A DNA stretch of 59,742 nucleotides from an uncultured beta proteobacterium. Its GTDB lineage: Bacteria; Pseudomonadota; Gammaproteobacteria; Burkholderiales; Burkholderiaceae_C. Each line of letters begins with the position of its first letter. The stretch's first letter is position 1. The translations under genes and the position numbers were made by a program. The stretch lies in NCBI GenBank assembly GCA_903886275.1, contig CAISLN010000034.1:1-59742 (forward strand). The letters run 5' to 3'. Below, one piece after another: positions 11,301 to 17,933 of this stretch. Under the pieces are notes generated by a model. That model ran no database searches. It was given only the letters and a program-made list of their open reading frames with translations, and was not told the origin of the DNA.

Positions 11301-12452
11301 CTGGCTGGCGCCGAATACCGACGCACCGACGCCCACACCATTTACGGTAACTATATCGTTGCGCCGGGCCAGAGCGCCACGCCTACGGGAGTGGACAGCG
11401 TCGTGAGCGCACAAACCTTCAACCCTCTGTCGGGCTTCACGCTTGGCCAGCATGTGCAGTTGAATGAGCGTTGGCGCTTGTCCAACGAAAGCCAGTGGCT
11501 GACCGACCCGACGGCCAGCGGACAGGTCAATTCCCTGGGGTTGGACTTTGCGCCCAAGATTGGCTGGAACCTGGGCGCCAGTCTGCAAAAGGGCGAGCTG
11601 ACCAACAGCCAGACCAGCGCCGTGACCGACCGTGAAGCGGTGTCCGTCTTCGGCGGCTATACCGATGCCAAGTTCAGCTGGAGCAGCAAGATCGAGCACC
11701 GACGCGATCAAATCAAACAGCCGTCCGACGCGGGCACCAGCAGCAATCTGCTGCCCTCTGGTACCGAGCAGACACAGTGGCTGTCGACCAACCGCGCCAG
11801 CTACAAGGTCACAGACGATTGGCGGGTGCTCGGTAAGCTGAACTACTCGGTGACGCAATCCTCGGGCAAACAGGCTGGTGTCTCCGATCTGCAGGATGCC
11901 AAGCTGACCGATACCAGTCTAGGCTTGGCCTGGCGTCCGGCCCAGGGCCGTCTGAACTTGCTGGCCAAGGTGCGGTACCTGTACGACCTGGCGCCCAAGG
12001 GTCAAATCAATGTGCTGAGTAGCCAGGTGGATCAAAAGAGTGAGATCTACTCAACCGAGGCGACCTACGAAATCGGCCCGACATGGGAAGTGGCAGGCAA
12101 ACTGGCACAGCGCAGCACGTACACGCGTCTGGAGCGCGGTGTGGGGGACTGGTTCAGCAACAACGCCAACTACGCTGCTGGCCAAGTACGCTGGCACTTC
12201 GGCGACCGTGGCACGGACGCATACGGCCAGGTCAAGGACCTTTGGCATGGCTGGAGCGCAATGGCCGAGTACCGCATGCTGGAGGTCCAGAGTGACGGTG
12301 TGAAGAAGGGTGCCTTGGTCTCGCTGGACAAGGACCTTGGCAAGAGCCTGCGCTTTGGTATCGGCTACAACTTCACCGACTTCAGCTCCGACCTTAGCCA
12401 ACTGCAATACAGGAGTGGTGGATGGTTTGTGAACCTGGTGGGACGGTTCTAA
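8346..12452 (+). CDS. Large predicted outer-membrane beta-barrel protein, partner of the DUF11 giant
   Basis: 1368 residues, starting at an ATG that overlaps the stop of the upstream giant repeat gene. A charged N-terminal extension precedes a hydrophobic stretch (about residues 36-50, ARILVLGTSTLALMG), read here as an extended signal peptide. Residues 100-650 look like mixed periplasmic or plug-like domains, including YGDDSVPVLDADTSGRLYVR near residue 515. From about residue 690 the protein becomes a long series of alternating amphipathic strands separated by short turns, and it ends in Phe after GGWFVNLVGR, the usual C-terminal signature of an outer-membrane barrel. No TonB box was identified. 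The coupling suggests that it exports, anchors or assembles the DUF11 fibre, which is inference. It could alternatively be an independent TonB-receptor-like or porin-like protein. A terminator follows at 12550. Confidence 0.7.
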   Translation: MKKTAQNRALQMTARTLNARHPRAVRRITAQAARILVLGTSTLALMGTNQELLAESLPDAEPVDAPRAQRETDEPPLVLKMEYTLSLPSVKVRAAAIQGMSPNDATVGTAALASHQPKDSENRNRRMFLASLDNNFGDSWLAQLAPDQPPTGASTKARKVDMREFGRIWLTEDPGVLKPALSVSATDKAAIEHGTLRTPIKFSIYTNYAAFLSRAEIRVYARNAFDRVNPIAVLPVNVKGGSNQMSLEWSGKRDADGQSSTFEEGDVLQYVLRVYDAQARWDETRPAAITLVSDIEKTRALDALNQAQSLVTLQQSRQVGLKLEDYVLETSVIGRNDAVIQNIPLRGSNVRMHGQEVPLGLELKINDQKVFIDLERKFVSEYLLPIGPHRFDVAATDANGRLLQAQLETDVRGEYWFMVGLADLTLSQNKFSGNVEMVTSDDLKRFDGEHAYGRLAFYLKGKIQGKYLLTGHADTLEREGQDLFQGFFKADRNDILRRIDPDAYYPVYGDDSVPVLDADTSGRLYVRLDWDKSNAVWGNFRSEINPGEWAAYNRSLYGAKLEYRSLESTPLGVPRTQVKAFAANAQTAAGRSEFIGTGGSLYFMRHTDIVPGSAVLSLEERDPDSGRVIQTTGLQPGLDYEIDYFQGRVILTRPLQQVSSTSSILRDRPLSGNLNALVAVYEFYPETDSDNTGGGVNARQWLGDKVAVGATYVKENRSGQDFELKGVDLTYQAGTGTYVKLEHAHTESELAPVFHSTDGGLSFSRLGRPISVEYPTDNGLTSAGGNANGVELRVNAQELGLTQNPWLGSAWWRKKDAGFAADQSTALGLDSTDAGVRLVGQLTPALQLSAGYKTLETVGYTLANGDQLNNLLGGSLVGTHLYRLERAHLGLHSRMQDGWKYEGEIQSIKLTDNAVSPADAHAGLLGLRVTRRVRGNLDVYAGAQASFSEENYDKNNALRLGAKYSFSSQSNAFVEASKGDRGDAVLAGAEYRRTDAHTIYGNYIVAPGQSATPTGVDSVVSAQTFNPLSGFTLGQHVQLNERWRLSNESQWLTDPTASGQVNSLGLDFAPKIGWNLGASLQKGELTNSQTSAVTDREAVSVFGGYTDAKFSWSSKIEHRRDQIKQPSDAGTSSNLLPSGTEQTQWLSTNRASYKVTDDWRVLGKLNYSVTQSSGKQAGVSDLQDAKLTDTSLGLAWRPAQGRLNLLAKVRYLYDLAPKGQINVLSSQVDQKSEIYSTEATYEIGPTWEVAGKLAQRSTYTRLERGVGDWFSNNANYAAGQVRWHFGDRGTDAYGQVKDLWHGWSAMAEYRMLEVQSDGVKKGALVSLDKDLGKSLRFGIGYNFTDFSSDLSQLQYRSGGWFVNLVGRF

Positions 12453-12549
12453 GCCTGCTGCTCTGCATGCCGGCTGATTTTTGAATGAACTGCAGTGCCG
12501 CCGGCGTGCGAATGAAAAGCCGCTGAGAACTTAAAAAGCTCAGCAGCAG

Positions 12550-12590
12550 GCCGCGCAGCTCTTGAGAGGGCTGCGCGGCTTTTTTATTTC
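12550..12590. terminator. Rho-independent terminator, probably bidirectional between convergent genes
   Basis: A perfect 10-bp stem (GCCGCGCAGC at 12550-12559, GCTGCGCGGC at 12570-12579) with a 10-nt loop is followed by six T residues. It serves the plus-strand barrel gene, and its T-run overlaps the stop codon of the convergent GNAT gene. Confidence 0.85.
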
Positions 12591-13123
12591 TTCTTGCGGA
12601 TTTCATAGATGACCTCACCCTGCTCGGAGCCAGGAATTGGCTGTGCATGGATGGGGAAAACCGTATCGATATGGACAAGACCTGCTTTCTCCAGCACAAG
12701 TCGCGAGGCCTGGTTCACCGCCATCGTCTCAGACCGAACCCTGTCGAGGCCCAGGGTGTTAAAGGCCACTTCGATCAGTGCCTGAACCCCTTCGGTGGCA
12801 TAACCGCTGCCCCACGCGGCTCGGGTCAGGCGATAGCCAATCTCTGCGGTTCGAAGTCCATCGACCCACCCATCGTCGAACAGGGCAAACCAGCCGATGA
12901 AGGCCCCACTTGCGCGGTGGCGGGCTGCCAAAACCTCGGGCTCGCCACCGCGTGGGGTCAGAAAATCGGCATCAAGCAGGCCTGCCTCGGGGACCGGTTG
13001 TCCTCCGTTCAGATAACGCATGACCTGCGCGTCTGATTCGAGCGCAATCAGATCGGCGCGGTCAGACGAAGTGACCGGCCGCAGGTTCAGTCGGGCAGTG
13101 TGGATGCGAAAGTCGGCAAGCAT
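12584..13123 (-). CDS. GNAT family N-acetyltransferase (RimJ/RimL-like)
   Basis: 179 residues, the usual size of the RimJ/RimL type of Gcn5-related acetyltransferases, which move an acetyl group from acetyl-CoA to an amine. The start is LRPVTSSDRADL, typical of the family's N-terminal strand-helix. The acetyl-CoA pyrophosphate loop is seen as AAWGSGYATEG (about residues 106-116), followed by the helix EGVQALIEVAF and the motif MAVNQASRLVLEKAGL, where N and the final GL are the conserved motif-B elements. The substrate cannot be told from sequence; ribosomal protein termini, amino acids and antibiotics are all known for the family. It is convergent with the barrel gene and lies downstream of the FKBP gene, with a 54-bp gap. 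Confidence 0.85.
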   Translation of the reverse strand: MLADFRIHTARLNLRPVTSSDRADLIALESDAQVMRYLNGGQPVPEAGLLDADFLTPRGGEPEVLAARHRASGAFIGWFALFDDGWVDGLRTAEIGYRLTRAAWGSGYATEGVQALIEVAFNTLGLDRVRSETMAVNQASRLVLEKAGLVHIDTVFPIHAQPIPGSEQGEVIYEIRKKK

Positions 13124-13177
13124 AGGCAGAGTCTACAAAGGCATGCAGAAGAACCCTGTGAACCGAGCCAAAGCCGT

Positions 13178-13627
13178 TTATTTTCCGTTGATGCCCAGCA
13201 ATTCCACTTCAAACAGCAGCGTGGCATTGGGTGGAATTACACCGCCTGCACCCCGTGCGCCGTAGGCGATGGCCGATGGGCAGGTGAGCTTGGCCTTGCC
13301 GCCCACCTTCATGCGCTGCACGCCTTCGGTCCAGCAGGCAATCACGCCGTTCAAGGGGAATTCGATGGGTTCTCCGCGCTTGTACGAGCTGTCGAATTCC
13401 CGTCCGTCGGGGAAGGTGCCACGGTAGTGCACCTTGACCTTGTCGCTGGCCGATGGCTTGGCACCCGTGCCGTCCTTGAGGGCAAGGTAGACCAGGCCGC
13501 TGGGCGTGACCACGGCACCGGCGGCGGAAGCTGCGGCCACTGCGTCTTGGGCCCACAGGCTGGAAGTGGAAACGCACAGCGTCACCAGGGCGGCGCTGAG
13601 GGTGGCGATGCGAAAAGCATTTTTCAT
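13178..13627 (-). CDS. Periplasmic FKBP-type peptidyl-prolyl cis-trans isomerase
   Basis: 149 residues with the start at MKNAFRIATL; the upstream in-frame extension is ignored because a signal peptide begins here (MKNAFRIATLSAALVTLCVS, predicted cleavage after a SLWA-like site). The rest is one FKBP domain: VKVHYRGTFPDGREFDSSY, the central VIACWTEGVQRMKVGGKA and the closing strands AYGARGAGGVIPPNATLLFE. The aromatic and hydrophobic pocket residues expected for isomerase activity (Y, F, D, V, I, W, Y, F) are present at the usual spacing. It should help fold periplasmic or outer-membrane proteins by proline isomerisation. It lacks the N-terminal dimerisation domain of FkpA, so it is the short FklB/FkbP-like kind with a signal peptide. 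Confidence 0.92.
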   Translation of the reverse strand: MKNAFRIATLSAALVTLCVSTSSLWAQDAVAAASAAGAVVTPSGLVYLALKDGTGAKPSASDKVKVHYRGTFPDGREFDSSYKRGEPIEFPLNGVIACWTEGVQRMKVGGKAKLTCPSAIAYGARGAGGVIPPNATLLFEVELLGINGK

Positions 13628-13712
13628 AGTGCAGAGTTCATTCAACAAAAACGTGATTGTCGCTGGCTTCGCGTTCCCACTTGTCGGTTCGAGATTTTGG
13701 ACCGCCCCTACA

Positions 13713-13740
13713 GACATGGGCCACCGCAGTGGCCCATGTC
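13713..13740 (-). terminator. Perfect 12-bp inverted repeat, possible terminator of the PEP-CTERM gene
   Basis: The arms GACATGGGCCAC (13713-13724) and GTGGCCCATGTC (13729-13740) surround a 4-nt loop, between the PEP-CTERM gene and the FKBP gene, both on the minus strand. No convincing T-run follows on the minus strand, so factor-independent termination is uncertain; it may instead stabilise the 3' end of the message. Confidence 0.5.
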
Positions 13741-13785
13741 CTTGGTGAAAACGCCTACGCTGCAGCGCCACCGATTTAGCGCAAC

Positions 13786-14394
13786 TTAGCTTGCACGCAC
13801 CGTGCGGCGGCGCCTGGCGATGGTGCCCAGCATGCCCAGGCCCGCCAATAGCAAGACTGCGGAGCTGGGTTCTGGCACCGGAGCGGCCAGCACGTTGATG
13901 GAAGATGTCCAGCCCAGGCCGTTGTTATTGAGCAGCTGGGTGCCACTGCCTCCGTTGTTGTCGATGGCTTGGAACGACACGGTAATGGTGTGTATGCCCG
14001 CGCTAAGCATGTTGCCAATGTCCACTGCCGCGCCGGTGTTGCTTGCCAAGGTTTCCCATTGGTCATTGGTGCCGACGTTGCGCAGCCAATTGAGGTTCAG
14101 GCTTTGGGCTGCGCTGCCATCGATCGAATATTGCATGGTCACGCTGTCAAACGAGTCGGGTCCGCCGCCGCCCGGCCAGGTTTGCACCTGGCCACCGAGC
14201 CACAGACTGCTGCCTTGTTGCAAGTCGGCCAGGTTGCTGGTCCAGCTCGGGTTGGCGCTGGCGGTGTCGGTGTTGTAATAGTTATTGGCCGTGCCTGTGC
14301 TGGTGATGGCGTAGCCGCCGAACATACCTGCCGCAAACGCGGGGCTTGCCAGGCTGGCTGCCAAGGCAAGCGCACTGAGTTTGGGAAATCGCAT
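13786..14394 (-). CDS. PEP-CTERM sorting domain protein
   Basis: 202 residues. An N-terminal signal peptide (MRFPKLSALALAASLASPAF, cleavage near AFA-AG) is followed by a beta-rich region with many Gly, Asn, Ser and Thr, and by the tripartite C-terminal sorting signal: VPEPSS, a hydrophobic helix (AVLLLAGLGMLG) and an Arg-rich tail (ARRRRTVRAS). Proteins of this type are recognised by an exosortase (EpsH/XrtA-like) and exported to the envelope or exopolysaccharide matrix. No exosortase gene lies in this window. The central segment is not a domain I recognise. It sits 65 bp downstream of the isoamylase gene on the same strand and is probably co-transcribed with it, so a role in surface polysaccharide handling is plausible but inferred. 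Confidence 0.85.
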   Translation of the reverse strand: MRFPKLSALALAASLASPAFAAGMFGGYAITSTGTANNYYNTDTASANPSWTSNLADLQQGSSLWLGGQVQTWPGGGGPDSFDSVTMQYSIDGSAAQSLNLNWLRNVGTNDQWETLASNTGAAVDIGNMLSAGIHTITVSFQAIDNNGGSGTQLLNNNGLGWTSSINVLAAPVPEPSSAVLLLAGLGMLGTIARRRRTVRAS

Positions 14395-14459
14395 AGAAAA
14401 GTTTCCTTTCAAGGTGGATGAAATATCCAGCCGCACCGCGGCCGAATGGGGTGGGACGC

Positions 14460-16970
14460 TCACTTGGCCTTGAAGATGACCAAGGAGCGCGCCTGGACGC
14501 CGTAGTTGCTGTTCTCGCCGCCCACGCAGCTCGCAGCACCCAGGTCCATTTGCTGGCTGCCTTCGGCCCAGGCGGCGGTGTCGGTGATGCGGCACCAGGT
14601 GGTTTTGCCTGGGCCCGTCCAGGGCAGGGTGAAGGTCCTGGCCACGGGTTCTGCGTTGTAGGCCACCAGCAAGATGTCGCTTGCGCCCAGCTCGGTGCTG
14701 TCGTAGCGCCACATGAGGGTGCGGTTTTGCTGGCTCGCATCGGGCGCTGCGGCCGTGGCTTGCCAAAAGCTGGAATCGTTGGAGTTGCTGCGGTACGCCT
14801 TGTCCGCGCCAAACCAGTCCAGTGGGCGCATGTTGTTGCCGTTGGCGTCTTTGGGAGCATAAAAATTCGCCGGGCGCAGCGCGGGTTGCGACAGGCGCAA
14901 CTGAATCATGCCTTTGGCAAAGGACTGGAAGTTGCTCTGATCGCCGCTGAGCGTCCACTGCAGCCAGTTGCCCGCGGAGTCCACGTTGTAGGCGTTGTTG
15001 TTGCAGTTGAGGCTGCGCAAAAATTCATCGCCTGCATTGAAGATGGGCACACCTGCAGAAAGCATGAGCAAGGCAAACGCGGTGCGTGCTTGCTGGCGCT
15101 GCTGCTGCGCGTTGCCTGCGTTGTCCCATTGGTCTTCGTCCGCCGTGCCGCCGTCGCTGGGGCCCATGGGCCAGGCTTGTTGGTTGTTGGGGGTGTTGCA
15201 GGCATACAGGTCTTTGAGCGTGAAGCCGTCGTGCACGTTCAAGAAATTCACCGAGTACCAAGGCGCACCCCGCCCGCCATTGGCCTTGTCAAACAGGTCG
15301 GGCGAACCCGCAATGCGCGTGGCCAAGGTGCCGCGCGTGGCGTCGCCATCGCGCACGCCGTATTTGTTGGTGGCGCGCCGAATGGTGTCGCGCCATGCGC
15401 CATTCCATTCGCTAATGCCGGCGGGCATATTGCCCAGTTGGTAGCCCTGTCCCCCCGGTGCCAAGCCCCATGGCTCGCTGGACAAAAACACGCCGGGCAT
15501 GGCGGCTGTCACTTTGGCCATGGCCGTGCTGCTGTCTTGCCGGTCAAAGTAAAAGCGCTCGGTTTTAAGGGGGTCGGTGTTGTTGTCGTAGCTGTTGACC
15601 AAGGCGATGCCCAGGTCAAAGCGAAAGCCGTCTATGCCCAAACGGTTGCGGTAATAGTTCATCGAATTGACGATCAAGTCCTGCACCTTGGGGTGGTGCG
15701 TATTCAATGTGTTGCCCGTGCCGGTGATGTCGTAATAGAAGTTGCGGTCGCTCGCCATGCCCGGTGCGCGGGTCAGCAAGTAATAGCTGGCGTTGTCCAG
15801 GCCGCGCATGCTCCACACATTGGCTTTGCTGGGGTCGGTGCGGCTCCAGGTGCCGCCCTCGGCGCTGTGGTTGTAGACCACGTCGGCCACTACCTTGATG
15901 CCCGCGTCGTGAAAGGCCTTGACCATGGCAGCAAATTCGCGCGTCGGCCCGCCTATGGATTTGTCGCAGGCGTAGCGCCTGTCGGGGGCGAAGAAGCTGC
16001 TCGTCATGTAGCCCCAGTAATTGTCTTCCTTGGTGCCGGTGGCAGAGCGGCCAGTGGCCGCGTCGTTCAAGTCGTTGGCCTGGTTTTCGGTTTCGTGCAC
16101 GGGCATGAATTCAATCGTGTTGATGCCCATGGCGGTGAGGTATGGAATCTTCGCAACCGCTCCGGCATAGGTGCCTTTGCAGCTCGGCACCGATGCATCG
16201 CCTTGCGTGAGGCCGCGCACATGGGCCTCAACGATGATGTCGTCCTTGGTCGCGCGCACAGGCTTGTTGCCGGTAAACAGATTGCCAAAGCCCAGACCAT
16301 AGGGCATGGCCACGATACCTTTGGGCGCAGCCCTAGCGCTGTCGCGCTGGCGATCTGGCAGCGCACCGGGAATGCTGGACAGGCCGGAGGTGTAGAGCGT
16401 GGGGTCGGTCTGCGCGGGTGTGACGGCGGTGCTCAGGTAGTTGTGGCTGACCTCCAGCGCGTAGGGGTCGAGCAACAGTTTGTTGGGGTTAAAGCGGTTG
16501 CCTGCGCTGTCCACATCGGCAATAAAGCCCACCGCAGAGCCGGGGGCCCAATTGCGCGCATAGGGCCAGTTGGGCCCCCAGGCGCGGTAGCCGTAATAGA
16601 TGTTGGTAAAGAGCTTGCCGGGGTTGCTTGGGTCAATGTCAAAGCCCAAGCCGCGCAGCGTGTCGGCCGCAATGCTTACCTGCCAAATCGCACTGCCCGC
16701 CACTGGGGTGAGCGCATAGCTGGCCACCTGCGCCACGCCCGAGGCTTGGGTGTAGAGGGACAGCTCCAAGCGGGTGGCGCTTTGCGAATACACCCGAAAG
16801 TTCACCGTGCTGCCATTGAGGCTGAGCTGCGCGCCCAAGTCGTCCGCGCCGCCAGGCGAGCTGCTGGCTGCCTCGCTGGCGTAAGGGCAGGCCAAGGCGA
16901 CCCAGGCAAGTGCGATGCCCATGCAACGTTTGGCGCGTGGCAGTGAAAAAGGACGCAGGGTGTTTCGCAT
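14460..16970 (-). CDS. Secreted isoamylase / glycogen debranching enzyme (GH13)
   Basis: 836 residues. The start is MRNTLRPFSL with a GGAGAAC ribosome site just upstream; a signal peptide is seen at about residues 15-38 (CMGIALAWVALACPYASEA). A CBM48-like N-terminal beta domain (LGAQLSLNGSTVNFRVYSQS) precedes the GH13 barrel. The conserved regions are present: I, VVADVVYNH near 363; II, DGFRFDLG with the nucleophile Asp near 450; III, SSEPWG with the acid Glu near 498; IV, NVHDGFTLKD with His-Asp near 582. Length and motifs fit isoamylase (hydrolysis of alpha-1,6 branches) better than GlgX, which is shorter and cytoplasmic. The protein should be periplasmic or extracellular and act on starch or glycogen. 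It lies between two PEP-CTERM genes in an apparent operon with a LacI-like palindrome upstream. Confidence 0.88.
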   Translation of the reverse strand: MRNTLRPFSLPRAKRCMGIALAWVALACPYASEAASSSPGGADDLGAQLSLNGSTVNFRVYSQSATRLELSLYTQASGVAQVASYALTPVAGSAIWQVSIAADTLRGLGFDIDPSNPGKLFTNIYYGYRAWGPNWPYARNWAPGSAVGFIADVDSAGNRFNPNKLLLDPYALEVSHNYLSTAVTPAQTDPTLYTSGLSSIPGALPDRQRDSARAAPKGIVAMPYGLGFGNLFTGNKPVRATKDDIIVEAHVRGLTQGDASVPSCKGTYAGAVAKIPYLTAMGINTIEFMPVHETENQANDLNDAATGRSATGTKEDNYWGYMTSSFFAPDRRYACDKSIGGPTREFAAMVKAFHDAGIKVVADVVYNHSAEGGTWSRTDPSKANVWSMRGLDNASYYLLTRAPGMASDRNFYYDITGTGNTLNTHHPKVQDLIVNSMNYYRNRLGIDGFRFDLGIALVNSYDNNTDPLKTERFYFDRQDSSTAMAKVTAAMPGVFLSSEPWGLAPGGQGYQLGNMPAGISEWNGAWRDTIRRATNKYGVRDGDATRGTLATRIAGSPDLFDKANGGRGAPWYSVNFLNVHDGFTLKDLYACNTPNNQQAWPMGPSDGGTADEDQWDNAGNAQQQRQQARTAFALLMLSAGVPIFNAGDEFLRSLNCNNNAYNVDSAGNWLQWTLSGDQSNFQSFAKGMIQLRLSQPALRPANFYAPKDANGNNMRPLDWFGADKAYRSNSNDSSFWQATAAAPDASQQNRTLMWRYDSTELGASDILLVAYNAEPVARTFTLPWTGPGKTTWCRITDTAAWAEGSQQMDLGAASCVGGENSNYGVQARSLVIFKAK

Positions 16971-17004
16971 GGGGTTCTCCAAATGAAAAGGCATCAACGA
17001 GGAA

Positions 17005-17703
17005 TCAAAAGGCAGTGGCGTGGGGCGCGGCCTTAAGTGCGAGTGGTGCCCGCCTGCGGTGCAGGCACAAGGCCAGCGTGGCCAAGCCAAGCGCCAGCAG
17101 GGTTGTGCTTTGCGGTTCCGGCACGGGCGCCATCGCGTTGCCCAAGACCACCTCGTTGGCCACCACCCACGCAGAACCCTGTGCGGCGCTGACTGTGAAC
17201 GACGACAAGGGCGTGCTGGACAACAGGCCGAAAAAGCTCGCGCTGCCGTCGCTGGTAAACGAAAAACTGTGGCTGCCTGCGCCATCCATGACTGACAAGG
17301 TCAAGCTCTGTCCCGTCAGCGGCGTGAATTGGGCGTCCACGGCAAACAGGTAAGCGCCTATGGCATACACGCCCTGGGAAAAGCTACCGAAATTCAGGTT
17401 GTCATTGGCGTTGCTGGGGCTGAGCCATGTATCTGCACGGCCTGTGGCCGAAAAAAAATGGCCCGACAGCGGGTTGCCCATCGCCACCGAGGCCGTGTAG
17501 CCAAAGCTGCCTGCGTTGCGCAATTGCGTTGGGGCGGCTTGGTTGATGGGCCTGTCATTCAAGTTGTCCGCACCGAAGCTTGTTAAGGCTGCCAAGTAGC
17601 TGGCGCGGTCGGTGAACTCCGCCACTCCCGCTTGCGCTTGCAGCGCCAATAACAGCAAACAGTTGCCAACCAGCAGCCTTATCCCAGTGAAACGGTGTTG
17701 CAT
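17005..17703 (-). CDS. PEP-CTERM sorting domain protein, first gene of the isoamylase cluster
   Basis: 232 residues from the ATG at 17703; an in-frame TTG 12 bp upstream is a weaker alternative. The signal peptide is the hydrophobic run IRLLVGNCLLLLALQAQA. The body is a beta-rich PEP-CTERM type (FTDRASYLAAL, SAVGAYLFAVDAQF-like strands, LSVMDGAGSHSFSF) resembling the sorting-domain proteins that begin with FxDRxxFxxA. The C-terminal signal is VPEPQSTTLLALGLATLALC followed by HRRRAPL. It is likely anchored and then processed by an exosortase. The gene is 34 bp upstream of the isoamylase gene and probably shares the promoter region at 17704-17800. Whether it binds starch cannot be seen from sequence. 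Confidence 0.82.
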   Translation of the reverse strand: MQHRFTGIRLLVGNCLLLLALQAQAGVAEFTDRASYLAALTSFGADNLNDRPINQAAPTQLRNAGSFGYTASVAMGNPLSGHFFSATGRADTWLSPSNANDNLNFGSFSQGVYAIGAYLFAVDAQFTPLTGQSLTLSVMDGAGSHSFSFTSDGSASFFGLLSSTPLSSFTVSAAQGSAWVVANEVVLGNAMAPVPEPQSTTLLALGLATLALCLHRRRAPLALKAAPHATAF

Positions 17704-17747
17704 ATGCGCGCCCAAAGTACTTTTTAATTGGTTTTAAGTCACTTCAT

Positions 17748-17791
17748 TTAACCGATTTGAATGGTTAATTCACTATATTGAATCGATTCAA
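17748..17791. promoter_or_regulatory. Two inverted repeats, LacI-family-like operators upstream of the PEP-CTERM/isoamylase cluster
   Basis: A perfect 14-bp palindrome TTGAATCGATTCAA lies at 17778-17791. Its central CG and T..AAxCGxTT..A form is typical of LacI/GalR-family operators, which in many proteobacteria control maltose and starch genes. About 25 bp nearer the gene, TTAACC (17748-17753) and GGTTAA (17763-17768) form a second inverted repeat. The AT-rich surroundings fit a promoter. No regulator gene is in the window, so the assignment is inferred. Confidence 0.5.
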
Positions 17792-17872
17792 ACTGAATTT
17801 ACTCCAGTTTTGACGTTTCTATCCTATGGTTTACCCTGAGTGGGTGCATGTCAGCAAGTCTTCCCCAGCAAG

Positions 17873-17906
17873 GCGAAAAAAAACCCGGACCAGTGATGGC
17901 CCGGGC
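17873..17906 (-). terminator. Rho-independent terminator of the APC permease gene
   Basis: On the minus strand, GCCCGGGCCATCACTGGTCC is followed by GGG and a run of eight T. The stem pairs CCCGG (17884-17888) with CCGGG (17901-17905), plus CCA with TGG inside, around a GTGA loop. It lies 28 bp past the stop of the permease gene. Confidence 0.85.
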
Positions 17907-17933
17907 TTCTTGCTCTCGGTGGGAGTATTGCGC

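Noticed and set aside
14418..16946. 842-residue plus-strand open frame over the isoamylase gene
   Set aside because: It is antisense to a gene with complete GH13 motifs and itself shows only Gly/Val/His-rich low-complexity sequence.
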